Positions 31,241 to 43,575 are shown, counted from the first letter of the stretch. The stretch: DNA of 64,000 bases from Varanus komodoensis (GCF_004798865.1 NW_025335589.1:15490132-15554131); one strand, 5' to 3'. Numbers and translations are program-made. The notes: generated from the sequence alone by a model not told the origin.

Positions 31241-32984
31241 TTTTACTACTATATACATACTATACAACTAATGGCATGTGGCTTCTCTTATTGCCCTATG
31301 CTAGGGAAAAATAACAAGAGCTATCCATCTCCTTATACAGGACCTTTTCAAGATCAAGTCTAATCTAATGGCTGCCACTGGAACCAAACTAGTGGAGCCA
31401 TTTAATCTGATCTAATACAGAGAAAATTAGATTAAAATGCTATCGGGCAAATTATCTGCTAGAACAAAAGAGATCTCAAAAATTGCTTTCCAGTCTCTAA
31501 AGGAGTCAGCAATATTATTGAATACTAAAAATTTACAGCTTTATATATGAAATTCATTTGTTGTTTATAAAAAAACACAATACTCTTGTCTGCTGTTTAC
31601 ATGTGAGTATCCATTGGAGGGCTTGTATTGTACTATCTTATATTGCAGAAATATATCATGTAAGATTACTATGGAAGCTACAAGACTGCATGACTGTTCC
31701 TTAGGTGATTCACAGCATCTAGATAAGTATCACGTGGGACTACTGTAAGAAGATACACTTTATTAAAAGTGCTGAAAGATAGCTGACAGTCGAAATTAAA
31801 ATCTAAGAACTTTGTGCATGTGTGTGCATGTGCGCCTGCACAACATTATAGTTTAAAAATTATTTGCTCATATTTGCTACTTCAGGGCATAGCATAATTA
31901 AAAAGCTAGTTCAAAGTTACTGATACTGAGCTGGGTAAGAGTTGGGGATTCTGGCTTAGAGATGTTCTTAAACTGATGAAAGCATTAAGAATAAATCTTG
32001 TATATTGGGCTGACTATTGTGGAGTGGAGAAAGAACAAATCTCTGTAAGTTCCAGCTGAATTTGCTTATTGGGGATTACCTTTTCAGTATTAGACTTGAG
32101 ATGATGTGCATTGACTGCAACCAATGTCATAACCATTCTGGATCAGACTTAGCAGACTTCAAATCACAAGGGATAAGGAGTGGGTATTTTTCACTCTCCC
32201 TTTTTGCCACTGTTCCAACAATAATTGCAGGTCCAAAGGTTTTATTTGCATTTCAAGGGAATTATGTCAATGGAGGCTTCCATTGAAATATAAATAAGAG
32301 CTTTGGAAAGGTAAGTTTTGTTTGGGTTGCTGCAGGGAGAAAAAGGTTACACTCCCCATTCCAATGTTCCAGAGGTTTCTCGGGCTTCTCTGAAACTGCT
32401 ATTTGTATTACTAAAAGCAGGCATATATACTTCCAACTCTTCTTTGTCCTTGATTCTACTTTCCTGAATTACTTGCAAACTATATTTTGTCTATCCTTGG
32501 TCTATAGAGGTATGTCCTTTCTGGACAGCTTGCCAGAAAGTCAAATTCAAATTATTGTATCTATGGTTCACCTTTGTGAAACACAGCAATTCCCTGCAAA
32601 TGGTATAATAAATTCCAACAGCCACATTGTATTTGAAAGAAGGTAGCAGGGGGACGAAGCATGAAAAGTATTGCTATACCATTTTAGGACAGGTTAAAAA
32701 AAAAAGCCCCCTACAAAGCAGAATTTCATCCTGCTGCAAAGAAAAAGAGGGTAGAGGAAAAGATGCTGCCACAAGAAGGAATAATATGGCAATCTTAAAA
32801 TGGGTGATTCATTATATTCTTTTCAGACTTACTCAAAAGAATTGTTTTTCGTCATATAATATTATGCAGCACAAAAGATGACAGCTTGTACTTATACTAC
32901 GGGGACAAAGGAGCAACAGCCACTTTCCCTTTTAGAATATAATTGCTAGCAGTTCTTTGAATCTGACTACAGCACATCTGGGGG

Positions 32985-33182
32985 AGAGATCACTGTACAG
33001 TGACAGAGCATGTGATTGGCATTCACAAGGTCTCCAGCTCAATCCCAGAAAGCTCTAATGTAAATAGAGGATTAGGCAGCAGGTGGTGGAAAAGACCTCT
33101 GCCTAAGATCTTATAGAGCAGAATAGACCTTGATGGGCAAATAATCTGACCTGCTGCAAGGAAGTTTCCTATATATGGCACA
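32985..33182 (+). repeat. tRNA-derived SINE, near complete
   Basis: A-box-like AGTGACAGAGCATGTGATTG, B-box-like TCTCCAGCTCAATCCC, body AAAGACCTCTGCCTAAGATC, and the end CCTGCTGCAAGGAAGTTTCC. It is the best copy of this family in the window. Confidence 0.65.
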
Positions 33183-33194
33183 TAAAGTGCTTTT

Positions 33195-33655
33195 CCAGGG
33201 TTGGCTGCCTCCTCTGGAATTCTCTCCCTAGAGAATTTTGCTAGGGTTCTTCACCCAAGCTTTTGGGCACAGGGTTAAATCCCATTTTCTTTTAAACACA
33301 CTGACATTGTTCAGTTATGTATTTGTGTTCATGCATGTCCAACCTCAGTTTGCTGTTTTACTGTTGTTTAAGCATCTATATTAAGGCTAGGCATGTTTAG
33401 AAAGAAAAAAAGTCTCACAACTCCCACATGCCTCAGCTAGTCTAGAGTAGAGTAGACAGCAATGTCCCACCCCACTTTTTTTAGGAGAGCCACTCAAACT
33501 CCCCCCCCCCAGGCTTTTGGGGGAGGCAAAGGTGGCTGTGAAAGGAGCAAGGAAGAGGGGATAGGAAACTGTCTAGTCACTTCTTTAGGTTAACTTTTAT
33601 TAGGATTAGCTACTGTTCTAGCCTGCAAGGAGAAAAGGTACAATATAAATTTATT
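33195..33655 (+). repeat. Probable L2 LINE 3' region (fragmentary)
   Basis: CTCTGGAATTCTCTCCCTAG resembles the end of the L2 second frame. GAAAAGGTACAATATAAATT near 33633 resembles its 3' terminus. The middle is unrecognisable, so the two pieces may not belong together. Confidence 0.35.
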
Positions 33656-35039
33656 TAATCAACAGGAATATATGTCTTTCTGTCTCATGCTTTGATGCAG
33701 TTTCCCATGGCCCTGCTCAAGAGGGGAAGAGATGGCAGTGCAGAACAGGAACCAGAATAAAGTTGCATGTGGCTGGTTACTTGGAAATAGGGCCCAATGA
33801 GTTCAGTCAGATTGCCCTCCTGCTCTTGCTAAGGCATGCTGACATTCATAGCTGTTGGTGCCACTGGCACGCGAGTGTTGCCGGTTTGCCACCCACAGTC
33901 TCTGGCAACCAACTGCTCAAGTAGGTACACGTGGAACCATAATGGGAAATGCATGCAAAACAACATGTCAAAACAAAATTTCTGGGTGTGCCACCATATC
34001 TAACTGATAGATGACCTGATGGGCTTACTTCTGATTTACTCTTTTGTGTTGCCTCCATGGCTTCACTGTCCACTGAATTCTCCCTGGGCTCAAAGGAATG
34101 TGGGTGCCCAGACCACTCTCCAGCCCCAGAGTTGCACTTGCACAGATTTCTCATAGCAGAGCTTTACCACCTGGCCTGCAGTCTGTCATGCGCTGTTCTG
34201 ACTGCAAGCCTTCTTTACTGAAGGACCCTTTGTGTGTTTCTGTTCCTTCCTTCCAGTGTGAGGCTACAGGGTGAAAGGGTGCCATCTGGTCAACCCCCTG
34301 CTCTTTCCACTGTGTAGCCTGAGAATTAACTCCTTATTTCTGTTGCGAGCTCTGGGGCTGGCAAAGACAGCCTTGTCTGACCCCTTTCCCCAAACGGATG
34401 CTTTCCAATGGCAAGGCAAAGGTTTCCACTTTCCTCCGTTCCTCTGAAATGTCACAGGTGAGTCAACATGACTGAAGGCCCTCCTACAAGAAAAACCATG
34501 ACAGCTCGTAGCCAATCTCCAGCTTACCAACCTGCTTGGAACTGCTGTGAGTTCCACTTCTAGAAGCTCCTCCTCCTTTTATTATTATTATTTAGAAAGG
34601 TTATGCTCCAAAAATCAGGATTACTGGCCTGGAAGTCTTTCTTCCCATGTTAAATGTATGGAGGATTATAGCTACCTTCTGTGATGAGAGGAAAGTACTT
34701 TGCCCATGCTCAAAGGCATCTCTTTTAAAATAATTATTACTCCACTTGTTCCACTGCAGGAAGCCTCCTGCTGGAGATAGCTATATCTCTCCTCTTTCCC
34801 AGTCGTGTGTTCCTTTTATATCGCACCCTTTAAACCCAATCCTGTATCTGCATACTCAGACACAAGTCCCATACAGTTTAGTGAGTTTTGTCCCAGGCAA
34901 GCGGGTTTAGCATTGCATTCTATTTTACAGTGCAAATCTCCAGTGCTTTTGCCAGAAAGGCCGTGCATATAAATAGAGGTAATGCAGAGAAGGAAATAGT
35001 TCTGCCCTGGCACGGTTTGAACCGTGGCCAATTTTTACT

Positions 35040-35890
35040 GTGGAGAAGCGTGATTTAGACCTTGCCCGTCCTTTATCTCCCGAAAAGCCAGAACTTCTAC
35101 AAGTTGTAACGAACGGAGCTGCCGAGGAACTGTCATCTCCCTCCGAAAACATCACCGATGCCTTTCTCCCCTCGACCTCCCTCGTTCGCCAGTCCAATCA
35201 TTCCGCCTCGCTGGGCAAGCGCGCTCGCTCCTCTTTCCCATCCCCAAACCCCCGTCCCGACGTGATTTGGGCCACCCGTCGCCTTCTCCCCCCGCCGCGT
35301 TCCACGACACGGTAGCGACTCGGACGCGAGGGGCTTACGCAAGGGTGGCTCCGCTCGCCGTTTTCAGCCCGCAGCCCTTCTTAGGGGCTCCCGCGACGGC
35401 ATTTAGCCCGCTGCTTCCGGGCGACGTTCGCTCGTGGAACGTCGGCGGGTCTAAGCCGGCTCTACCGGGGAACGTCGGGATGCGGCTGCACCATTCCCCG
35501 CGCGCGCGCGCCCGCCCGCCGCTCGCCAGTGCGCCTCTCCTGAAAGCCGCAGCGCCGCCTCAGTCTCTCCCTCTCCCCCTCTGTCGAGCACGCACACACA
35601 CACACACACACAGCGAAGCGACAGTCGGAGCGCTCCGGCTCGGACACGCGTAAGGAGGTCAGGGAGCCACAGCGCATGCTCACCGCTAAGCCAGGGTGCC
35701 GTGGAAGCGCTTGTCTCAGCCTCTTTGCTCTCGGAACCCCCCCCCCCCCCCGAACCGACTGGATGGGCGGCGAGAAGGGGGCTCGCCGCTGAGGAGCGCT
35801 CCCTCCTGCCGTAGGGGACGCGCGTGGGGGAGAAAATCCAGCCGGTATCCCCGCAGCAAATTGCAGGGATACGGGGTTCACGGAACGGTG
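35040..35890 (-). promoter_or_regulatory. CpG island, probable MFAP3L promoter and exon 1
   Basis: The region is sharply GC- and CpG-rich compared with the AT-rich flanks, for example near 35210-35330 and 35490-35540. A CA dinucleotide run lies at 35593-35612. It sits upstream of MFAP3L on that gene's strand and downstream of the AADAT 3' end, where the MFAP3L promoter is expected. A possible minus-strand donor TTAGCG|GTGAGC lies at about 35682, which would put exon 1 at about 35682-35800. No TATA box is evident, as usual for CpG-island promoters. Weak open frames on both strands here are composition artefacts. Confidence 0.65.
35593..35612. repeat. (CA)n microsatellite
   Basis: About ten CA units inside the CpG island. 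Confidence 0.95.
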
Positions 35891-37101
35891 CTAGGTACCC
35901 AAAAGATCCGGGGTTCAGGCCTGCAACGCAAAGCAACACAAAAACACAGTTTCACACATGCTGATACACATATGCCCTAAAATGTGCGCACGTGTTCGTC
36001 TGAAAAGGACCCAGTCGCCTAAAGAAGCTTCTATTTGTTAAAAAAATATGCATGGATAGGGAAGAAGATGGCATTTGTTTCCAGAAAAAGATTCAAGGGA
36101 GGCAGCAGAAGGTGACGCACATGTGGGCAAAATGGCAACTGGAGGGCTAGTGGAAAGATCATCAAGATTCCTGACCCTTTAACTCAGCAAGTGTCCTTGG
36201 AGAGCAGGCAGGGGTGGGGGCAGCCCTTTTGGGTCTAGCCATTTGCACCTGGCCCTGCTCCATCCAGGCTCTCTAAGGAGCTACTGCCATTGAAACAGCT
36301 CTGCTGTAAGGCCAACGATCTTTGGGAAGCATGGAGAGTTTTCTTCAATTACTTGGAGGAAGAAAAAGGCGTTTTACAGCACCTGCCATATAATAGCCAT
36401 TGGGGCAGTATCAAGCAGTTCATCAGTCTGGGCACTCACAGGACTGCTGCAGTCATTAATTTCATTGCAGACCTCTGCTACAGCAATAAAGCCCTCAGGT
36501 ACTGGGATTCTGCAACCATTTCCTGCATTGCCATTGGTACTGATTCTCAGTTGCTTCTTCCTTTTTCTGCTGCATTTATGAGTTCACAGGTTTGTCAGTT
36601 CACTTTGGATTTTGGTAGTCTCTTATCACTCTGCTGGGTGATTGCTGTCCTCTGTTGGGCTTTGTCATTTCATGATGGGCATTGCCATTCCATAGGATAA
36701 GCTGCCTATCAAATGGTTGTGTTTTTATGTATTGGATTTGCATTGCATTTGATCTTCCAGTGTGCCCAGGCTTCATGATACTGCTTCTCAGCTTGCATCG
36801 TGCCCTCTGAAAGCCTGGCAGCTCGCTGAGACATTGGCAATGGGGCCCAGCCATTGTGGTGTGTCCACCACACCAGCCTGAGAGCATAGGCCAGGCAGAG
36901 TTTCTCATTAGTCTTTCAATAAGTGTGCCCATAATCTCCTAAATCTTACCATGGTTACACCCAACAAAATCAGGGGGCTGAACTGCTTGAAGAGGGATGG
37001 AAAATACAGGGTGTTACTTAAATGCTTATGATAGCAATTCAGTATTTTTAAGTTGTGTAAATTGGACTTGCAGCAAAATATTGCAGTATGGAATTCAGGC
37101 T

Positions 37102-37124
37102 GCCAGCCAGCCAGCCAGCCAGCC
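37102..37124. repeat. (CCAG)n microsatellite
   Basis: Five consecutive CCAG units. Confidence 0.9.
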
Positions 37125-37386
37125 ATGGTTTCTTTCTGTTAGTCCATTCTCCCTTTCCCTTGCTTTTATTTAGTTACTTATTATTATAACTTGCCTTTTT
37201 AATTTCTATGCCCTCAAGATAGCTTACATATTCCTCCTCCTCCTCTCAGTTTTGTCCTCACAACAACCCTGTGAGGTAGGCTGGGCTGAGACTCTGTAAC
37301 TGGCCCAAAATCAGACAGTGAGCTCCATGGTTGAGTGGGAACTAGGAATTCCCACATCCCCACACCCCCAGTCCAACACTCTAGCC

Positions 37387-37781
37387 CAGTAATGACGAAC
37401 CTTTTAGAGACCAAGTGCCCAAACTGCAACCCCAAACCCACTTATTTATCTCAAAGTGCCAACCCTACAATAAAACCTGAAAACTGAGGGTTTAGTTTAA
37501 AAAAAACTCACAGCCAGTCCAAGCAAATATATATATATATATCCTTGGCAGCGTACTGACCGGCCATGCGAAAGCTCGGTCAAGTCACTGCTAATGAGTT
37601 GCGGCTTGTGACATCATCGCCCGGTGCCGCTACTCCTTTCTGAGCTGGTGCATGGCTCCTGTGTGCGCTGTTATCTGATGCTCAGCTGCTGGGGCGATGC
37701 CGGGGCGACTTGGCTCGTGTGCCGACAGAGAGGGCTCTGCATGCCCACTGTGACACACGTGCCATAGGTTCGCCACCACTG
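37387..37781. mobile_element. hAT MITE copy 1 of the composite
   Basis: The left end is CAGTAATGACGAACCT and the right end AGGTTCGCCACCACTG: inverted terminal repeats of a hAT element. The interior is non-coding, with GAGGGCTCTGCATGCCCACT near the right end. The 8-mer to its left (CTCTAGCC) does not match the 8-mer to its right (GCCTAACC), so this copy alone lacks a good target duplication. Confidence 0.8.
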
Positions 37782-37783
37782 GC

Positions 37784-38108
37784 CTAACCCTACCCATGTG
37801 CACTCCCTTAAACCTAATATAGAGGTAAAAGACATTGAAAGAGGGGATTTTGAAAAAGCCTTCCTTGAGTAACTTTTTCTGCACAGCTCAACATTTCTAC
37901 CCATTCTAAACACATTCCAACCCTCAAAATCATGCCAGGACACCTTGTTTTTCTAACCCTAATCCTACCCTGGTGCACATGGAAAAGAGGGCGATTTTGA
38001 AAAAGCCTTCAAGTGGCTTTTTCTGCACAGCTCATCATTTCTGCCCATTCTAAACACATTCCACCCATCAAAATCATGCCAGGACACCTCATTTTTCTAA
38101 CCCTAACC
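37784..38108. repeat. Tandem repeat between the two MITE copies
   Basis: Two diverged units, 37784-37952 and 37953-38096, share GATTTTGAAAAAGCC, CTTTTTCTGCACAGCTCA, CCCATTCTAAACACATTCC and AAAATCATGCCAGGACACC. Each begins with CTAACCCTA. A third unit starts at 38097 and is cut off by MITE copy 2. Non-coding. Confidence 0.85.
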
Positions 38109-38490
38109 CAGTGATGGTGAACCTTTTAGAGACTGAGTGCCCAAACTGCAACCCAAAACTCATTTATCGCAAAGTCTGAACACTGCAAAAAACCTGAATA
38201 CTGAGGTTTTCGTTTAGAAAAAAACAACTCACAGCCAGCCCAAGCAAATAGATATATATCCTTGGCAGCACACTGACCAGCCATGCGAAAGCTCAGATGA
38301 GTCGCGGCTAACGTGTCGTGGCTTGTGACGTCATCACCTGGCACCACTACTCCTTTCTGAGCATGCACATGGTGCACTGTTATCTGATGCTCATCTGCTG
38401 GGGCGATCCGGGGGCAACTTGGTTCACGCGCTGACAGAGAGGGCTCTGCGTGCCCGCTCTGGCATGCGTGCCATAGGTTCACCTCCACTG
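38109..38490. mobile_element. hAT MITE copy 2 of the composite
   Basis: The left end is CAGTGATGGTGAACCT and the right end AGGTTCACCTCCACTG. It has the same orientation and sequence family as copy 1, with AGAGGGCTCTGCGTGCCCGC near the right end. The left 8-mer is CCCTAACC and the right is CTCTAGCC; the latter matches the left flank of copy 1 exactly. Confidence 0.8.
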
Positions 38491-38825
38491 CTCTAGCCAC
38501 TATGTCTTACATGCTCTCAACAGCCTCTTTACCATCTCAATAGCCAGCATTACATGCCCACTGAGCTAAAATTTGTTTTGGCAGGTGGAGGGCATTTTAA
38601 ATAATTTGTCAAACTTCTGTGAACCTTGCATTTTCCCCAAGCCTCCATTATCTCCTTCTTGAGCACGGGTGGTAACATAAGGTTGCAGAAGGGTCCACAC
38701 CAAACAGGGGTAATAACAGACTCTTTCTCTGGGGATGGCCCATCATTTTTCTAGACCAAACAGCTTTAACTAATCAATGCTTTTGACAGCAGAGAGTTCT
38801 CAGAGCTCTAAGCAGCCCAGCATCA

Positions 38826-38975
38826 TCTAGAATCAGTAGAGCTGGAAGGGGGCCATAGGGCCCAACCCCTTGTTCAGTGCAGGACTCTAGATCAAAGCAT
38901 CCCTCTTAGATGGCTGTCCAGTTGCATCTGAATGCCTCCGTATAGATCACTGGGAAGCATCCCAGCCTGTTCGTG
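38826..38975 (-). repeat. CR1-type LINE 3' end (reverse)
   Basis: AGAATCAGTAGAGCTGGAAG, CCAACCCCTTGTTCAGTGCA and GATGGCTGTCCAGTTGCATC are the reverse complement of a CR1 3' region whose sense strand ends in CCTTCCAACTCTATGATTCT. Confidence 0.55.
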
Positions 38976-39154
38976 TGCCACAGAAACTGCTCAGTAGCCA
39001 TTCTTTTTTTTGGTGTGAACACTAGTTATTCCACATTGGAAATCAAAGTCCCATGAAAGAAATGTAGATCTTACTCTTCCATCCATCATGTGTTGTGAAA
39101 ATACTCTGCAGTTGAATAGCAATAGTATTTTTTTGCTAGGGTAGTAACTATATA

Positions 39155-39187
39155 CATAACATACATATAAACATACATACATACATA
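39155..39187. repeat. (ACAT)n microsatellite, imperfect
   Basis: Imperfect ACAT/ATAC units with a few interruptions. Confidence 0.85.
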
Positions 39188-40131
39188 TTGTTTTTCTGTT
39201 GCTTGGTTTCTGCTGCCTTTTTAAGGGATGTTCTTCACCTGCTAAGTAATCTGCATTAAATCTATGTCCACAGGTCATTGGCTTTTCAAGCAGGATGACT
39301 TGCAATTCCACGGTATGATTACAATATTAGGAGTCATACCATCTCAAGGAAAACAGCTTGCTTTTGATGCCAAATGCACTATTGAACTGTCTGGGAACTC
39401 AAGGGTGAGATGTGGGGTGTGTAATATAACCTTCAAAACATTCATAGTTTGTGTCATCAGGGAAAAGAGCCAAATTATGAATGAGGCTGTGGGAGAAGGT
39501 GATGAAATGTGCAGAGTGAAACTTGTCAAAACCATGTTGGGGTAGGTAGGAAGAAATAATTATTCCAGCCTTTGTTATGTTCCAGTGTTATACCCTATAT
39601 GAAAATTAAATCTTTGAAAGGGGTTGCAAAGAGAAATCTGTCTCCATGTATTTATTTAAAATACTTACACCTTCCTTTCAGCTTAAATGATACCTTCATT
39701 ATGTATAAAAACCTATGAAACTAGCTGTAGAACCCTATCTCCAAATTATGCCTGCTGGACTTGATAGGATCGGTCCTAAACCAATGTTTGTGGGTGGAAC
39801 AGAATGCTGGTGTGCTGGGAAAATCCAAACCCATCACAGTGAGACAACAACACTGGTGTGCCAGCGGGACTTCAGTGCAAAAGGAAAAATAGGAGGGGAA
39901 AGTGGAGATGGATCAAAATCAAGCCACTATCCTTGCTTGACAGTTGGTTCTGTTTTGGAAATGGTTTCACGGAAGACCCACAAAAGAGTTGGCATTTTTA
40001 AATAACTCCATTGTAGTGCCAAAAGAATTGGCACCCCACCCATTGCCTCACTCTCTGCTCTTACAACCACATCAGAGGAAAAGATTCTCCTCACTATACC
40101 AGATCATGACAAAGCACTATGAGTAAGAATC

Positions 40132-40176
<45 letters not shown>
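40132..40176. repeat. (AAT)n microsatellite
   Basis: About fifteen uninterrupted AAT units, likely polymorphic. Confidence 0.95.
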
Positions 40177-40179
<3 letters not shown>

Positions 40180-42459
40180 GGGAGCAAGAAGAAGGCTTTT
40201 TTAAAATCCAATGTAATAATAGAATGTGCGCTGCAGGAAAGGAACACAGCTCACATATTTCTATACTAGAAATGTGTTTTTGCACAGGTGAGAATGACTT
40301 TCTGCTTGATACTGCACTTGATAATCCCTACTCCCCAATATTTCCCAGATTGTGCAGGGAACAGATCCCCAAATACAGGAAATTGTCCACCATGTGCTGG
40401 TGAAGGCAACAGAGAATGAAAGCAGTTCCACTGGTCAGAACTAGGCATTCCCTCTATTTGCACTTCTGGATCAACATTTATGACTCACTTTTCTTCGCTT
40501 GTACCTGCTGCCTGGAGATGGGTCTTGTCTTAGCAGAAATAAGATGATTAAAAATGGATACCAGGCATGTGCAGCTCCTCCCTCAGTAAAGTTGACCTAC
40601 TACTAAGATGGCTGCAGATTAATCCAAGCATGAAAATTGAGATGATGGATCTTTTCCTGTCATCTCTTCAAATGTTCTGCAAGATGAAGTGGGTTCGCTT
40701 GCCAGGAGAGTTTAGCAAACACACGCATGCCCACACAATAAATAATAGATGAAGGTGTAACGAAAGAGGCAGGTTCAATAGTTTAAAAAGAAATCAATTC
40801 CCAAGCTAGGATAGGATCAATTATTCTGAAAATTCTCAACTGACAGTGCAATCCCGTACATGTTTGCTCAGATGTAACTCCCACAGTGAGCTATGAGGTA
40901 AGCATCTTAGTACATCTGTCTAAAATGGCAACTTTAGGCTGCAGTCCAACATACAGTGATTAGGGAGCAAAGCCATATTTAAATAAACAATTTAAATAAA
41001 TAGGCTTAAAATGTAATTTTTATCCTGCTTCTCAGTCAAACAGGTTCTCAGAGAGAGAGAAGGGTGAGTAGGAAGAGCGAGAGAGAGAAAAGGAGATGGG
41101 AGAAAGAAAAGAGGAACAATCCACTAGGTTTGGCTTTGGCCCTGCCCACTGCTGACATATGCCTTGTGATGGGTTACCTTGGTTGGCATCTGCCCCTGGA
41201 CAGCCAGTCCTGGTTTCCTCTTGATTCTTTCCTGTGGCAGACTGCATTTTCAGTGGATTTATTCTATATATTGGGAAGGATATACATCAACAGATGTATT
41301 TGCAAAAGTGCAGGGTGTTTGCTTTAATTACGTATATTACTACAATGCCAGTGAGCATGTTACTTGCCCATGAACACCCCAATGGTGTTATTAGGATGAT
41401 TATTTTGATAGATGGCCTTCAGATTTATTATGTTCTGTGATAACAGGCAAACCTTTTAATAGCCTCATTTCACCAGCTTTGTTTGCTTCTGTGCTTTAAT
41501 ATAATCCAGAAATGAACCAGATACAGATTATGAGGTTAGGAATATCTCACATTGTAGCAAGGATGAAATATCCGTTAAATTGTCTCCTAAACCCCTGTGC
41601 CTCTGAATGTGGCTTTGAGGAATGCAGAAACACTTCTTGTATGCCACTGACTTACACTTCTATTGCAGTATAAAATTGGGATTTCCACTATTAACTAGTG
41701 GGCGTGTGTTACTCTCACACTTTCCCTCTGTCTGTTGTGCCTATATGTTGTCCCCTTTACAGCAAATAACAGCCGCCTTATGGTTGTGGCAGATTGTGGC
41801 TGTGTGGTGAAAGTCCACTCAGCCTCAGTGGCTCTGATTCAGATTGGTGGTTCCACACCTGCTTTCAGAAAATGAAAATTACAGGGTGGCTCCAGCCACT
41901 GATTCCCCATTTATTGTCTAGTGAGGTGTTCAGCTGTGCATATGTTAACTCTGTATATATTGGCAAAAGAAGAAGTTTATAAAACTCATATGCATTCTTC
42001 TTGGTGCCCAGAGTTTTATTACCAACATGCATTTCAAACATCTTTCATATTTACGCAGTTAATCCTCTAAAAGCATACACTGCAGCAAGCGTTCTTTTAT
42101 GTTTAAAGACACATTTAAACAAACATTTAAGTTTTATGTTGCAGATAAATATAGGTAACCTATATGCTTTACATACAGCATCCTGAAATTATTAATAATT
42201 CATGTACTGTTTTAAGTATATCATGTTCAATACCTAAAATCCTTGGCTTTTTAAAGCTTTTTAAGCTTAGGTTTTTTTTCATGAAGCAAGTGTGCCACCT
42301 GCTGGTGATATGTAATTGGCATATAAGATTAAAAGCAAATTAAATAAAAGCGGGAGGAATTTCTTCCCTGAACTGGAGAGGGTAGAGTATGCTGTTTTCT
42401 TCATCCATTTTGTGAAAAATTATTATACCTATAAAATTATAAGGAAAGAGAAAGAAAAG

Positions 42460-42545
42460 TACCTCTTTTTTATTTTTATTTTACTTGAAACTTTTCTATC
42501 CCGTCCTTTGCATAGCCTCAGCAGGGCTTACAACAATTCCATATG
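42460..42545 (-). repeat. L2-type 3' tail (reverse)
   Basis: TTTTATTTTTATTTTACTTG, TATCCCGTCCTTTGCATAGC and AGCAGGGCTTACAACAATTC match the reverse of an L2 end. Confidence 0.55.
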
Positions 42546-42824
42546 TTTCTATCTTACAAAAGGAATTCATTTTCTATGTTCATGTGGCTTTGAGGCGTGT
42601 TTTCCCCTAGTGCAATTCCTATCGTTTAGGCCTCTGTACTAAACGAAGAATCAGCGCTTTCCCAAACACAGAGCAGGTGTGGATGAGCTTACCACGGTGG
42701 AAGACCCTGATCTTGATTGCAAAAACAGGTTAAGGAATTGCTCTCTCCCTCAGTGTTCCTGATGTGATAAACTCCCCGCATCCACCCCTAAATTCCACCG
42801 ATGTTATGGATTGGTTTTGGATGG

Positions 42825-42885
42825 CTTTCATTCAGGGTTGCCATAAGACAGAGATGACTTGACGGCACGTTGTAGCAACAACATT
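42825..42885 (+). repeat. BovB / Sauria-SINE type 3' tail
   Basis: CAGGGTTGCCATAAGACAGA then GATGACTTGACGGCACGTTG is the tail shared by BovB LINEs and the SINEs they mobilise in squamates, typically GGGTCGCCATAAGTCGGAAG...GACTTGACGGCAC. It is the most lineage-informative repeat in the window. Confidence 0.7.
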
Positions 42886-43575
42886 CCATTGATGGGAGCG
42901 ATGATTATTGTTGTCGTGAGTAAAATCTTGTGGCTATTATGTTTTTGAGAATGACCACTAGAGGGAGCTAATGTAAAGGTTTATACTTAAGCGAGGAGTG
43001 TGGGATTCCTCATTTTGCTGTGAAAATGCATGCAGAGGGTAACTGCTGCTTGCAGAGTTTAGAATGATAGGCTGGGGAGACAGATTTTTTTCTATTCTTA
43101 ATCCCGGGTCAACACTCCATCTGTGTATGTTATGTCAGTTTGGGTAATTCAAATTTTAGATGTTTCATTTCCCCTGGCTGGAAATAGGCAGGGCTGGCAC
43201 CAGATTTAACAGGGCTGCCAGTGCACCTTTTGGATAGAGGATTGCCTTCCCATGACAGGCATGGGCAGGTGCAGCATCAGCTAAGAAGCTTGTCTAGCTG
43301 GCAGTCACCTTGGAGCGATCTCTGTGGTGCTCCTGAAGCATTGTGGGAGAACTGAAAGGTGGGAGCCCCAACACCTGCCTACGCTTGAGGTCTGGTCGGC
43401 TGGGGGCTTTCCTTCTCTCAGCAGTGAAAGGATTGCTGGACCCAGGTGGCATTTCAGATTGGTGGCTGGCTGCACAGTAACCTCTTCTGAGGGTTTGGGC
43501 TGTTGCAAAGAGCCCTCCGATAACAAGCCTGAACATAGGCAATGCTTCTCCTGCCAATATGCTTTTAAAGAACAC

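Larger units (their letters stand above)
22064..35600 (-). other. MFAP3L: MFAP3L 5' intron (intron 1)
   Basis: This long stretch between the first coding exon and the CpG island contains no exon I can support. It carries SINE, L2-tail and microsatellite repeats (listed separately). The right boundary is approximate because exon 1 is non-coding and was not fixed. Confidence 0.55.
37155..38515 (-). repeat. tRNA SINE with L2-like tail, split by a hAT composite
   Basis: The left part (37155-37386) has CCCTCAAGATAGCTTACATA, CACAACAACCCTGTGAGGTA and CCAGTCCAACACTCTAGCC. The SINE then stops and resumes after 38490 with CTCTAGCCACTATGTCTTAC, so CTCTAGCC is present on both sides. The 1104 bp between is a later insertion. 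Confidence 0.75.
35891..43560. other. Intergenic region between MFAP3L and AADAT
   Basis: About 7.7 kb from the CpG island to the presumed AADAT polyadenylation site. No exon is recognisable. It contains a SINE split by a composite hAT insertion, a CR1 end, L2 and BovB-type tails and microsatellites (listed separately). Confidence 0.7.

Noticed and set aside
35451-35939. 162-codon open frame on the minus strand in the CpG island
   Set aside because: GC-rich sequence has few stops; two overlapping frames of similar length with Ala/Arg/Pro/Cys runs indicate composition, not coding.
38097-38109. Telomere-like CTAACCCTAACCC
   Set aside because: Less than three units, and explained as the start of a local tandem repeat unit; no interstitial telomere array.
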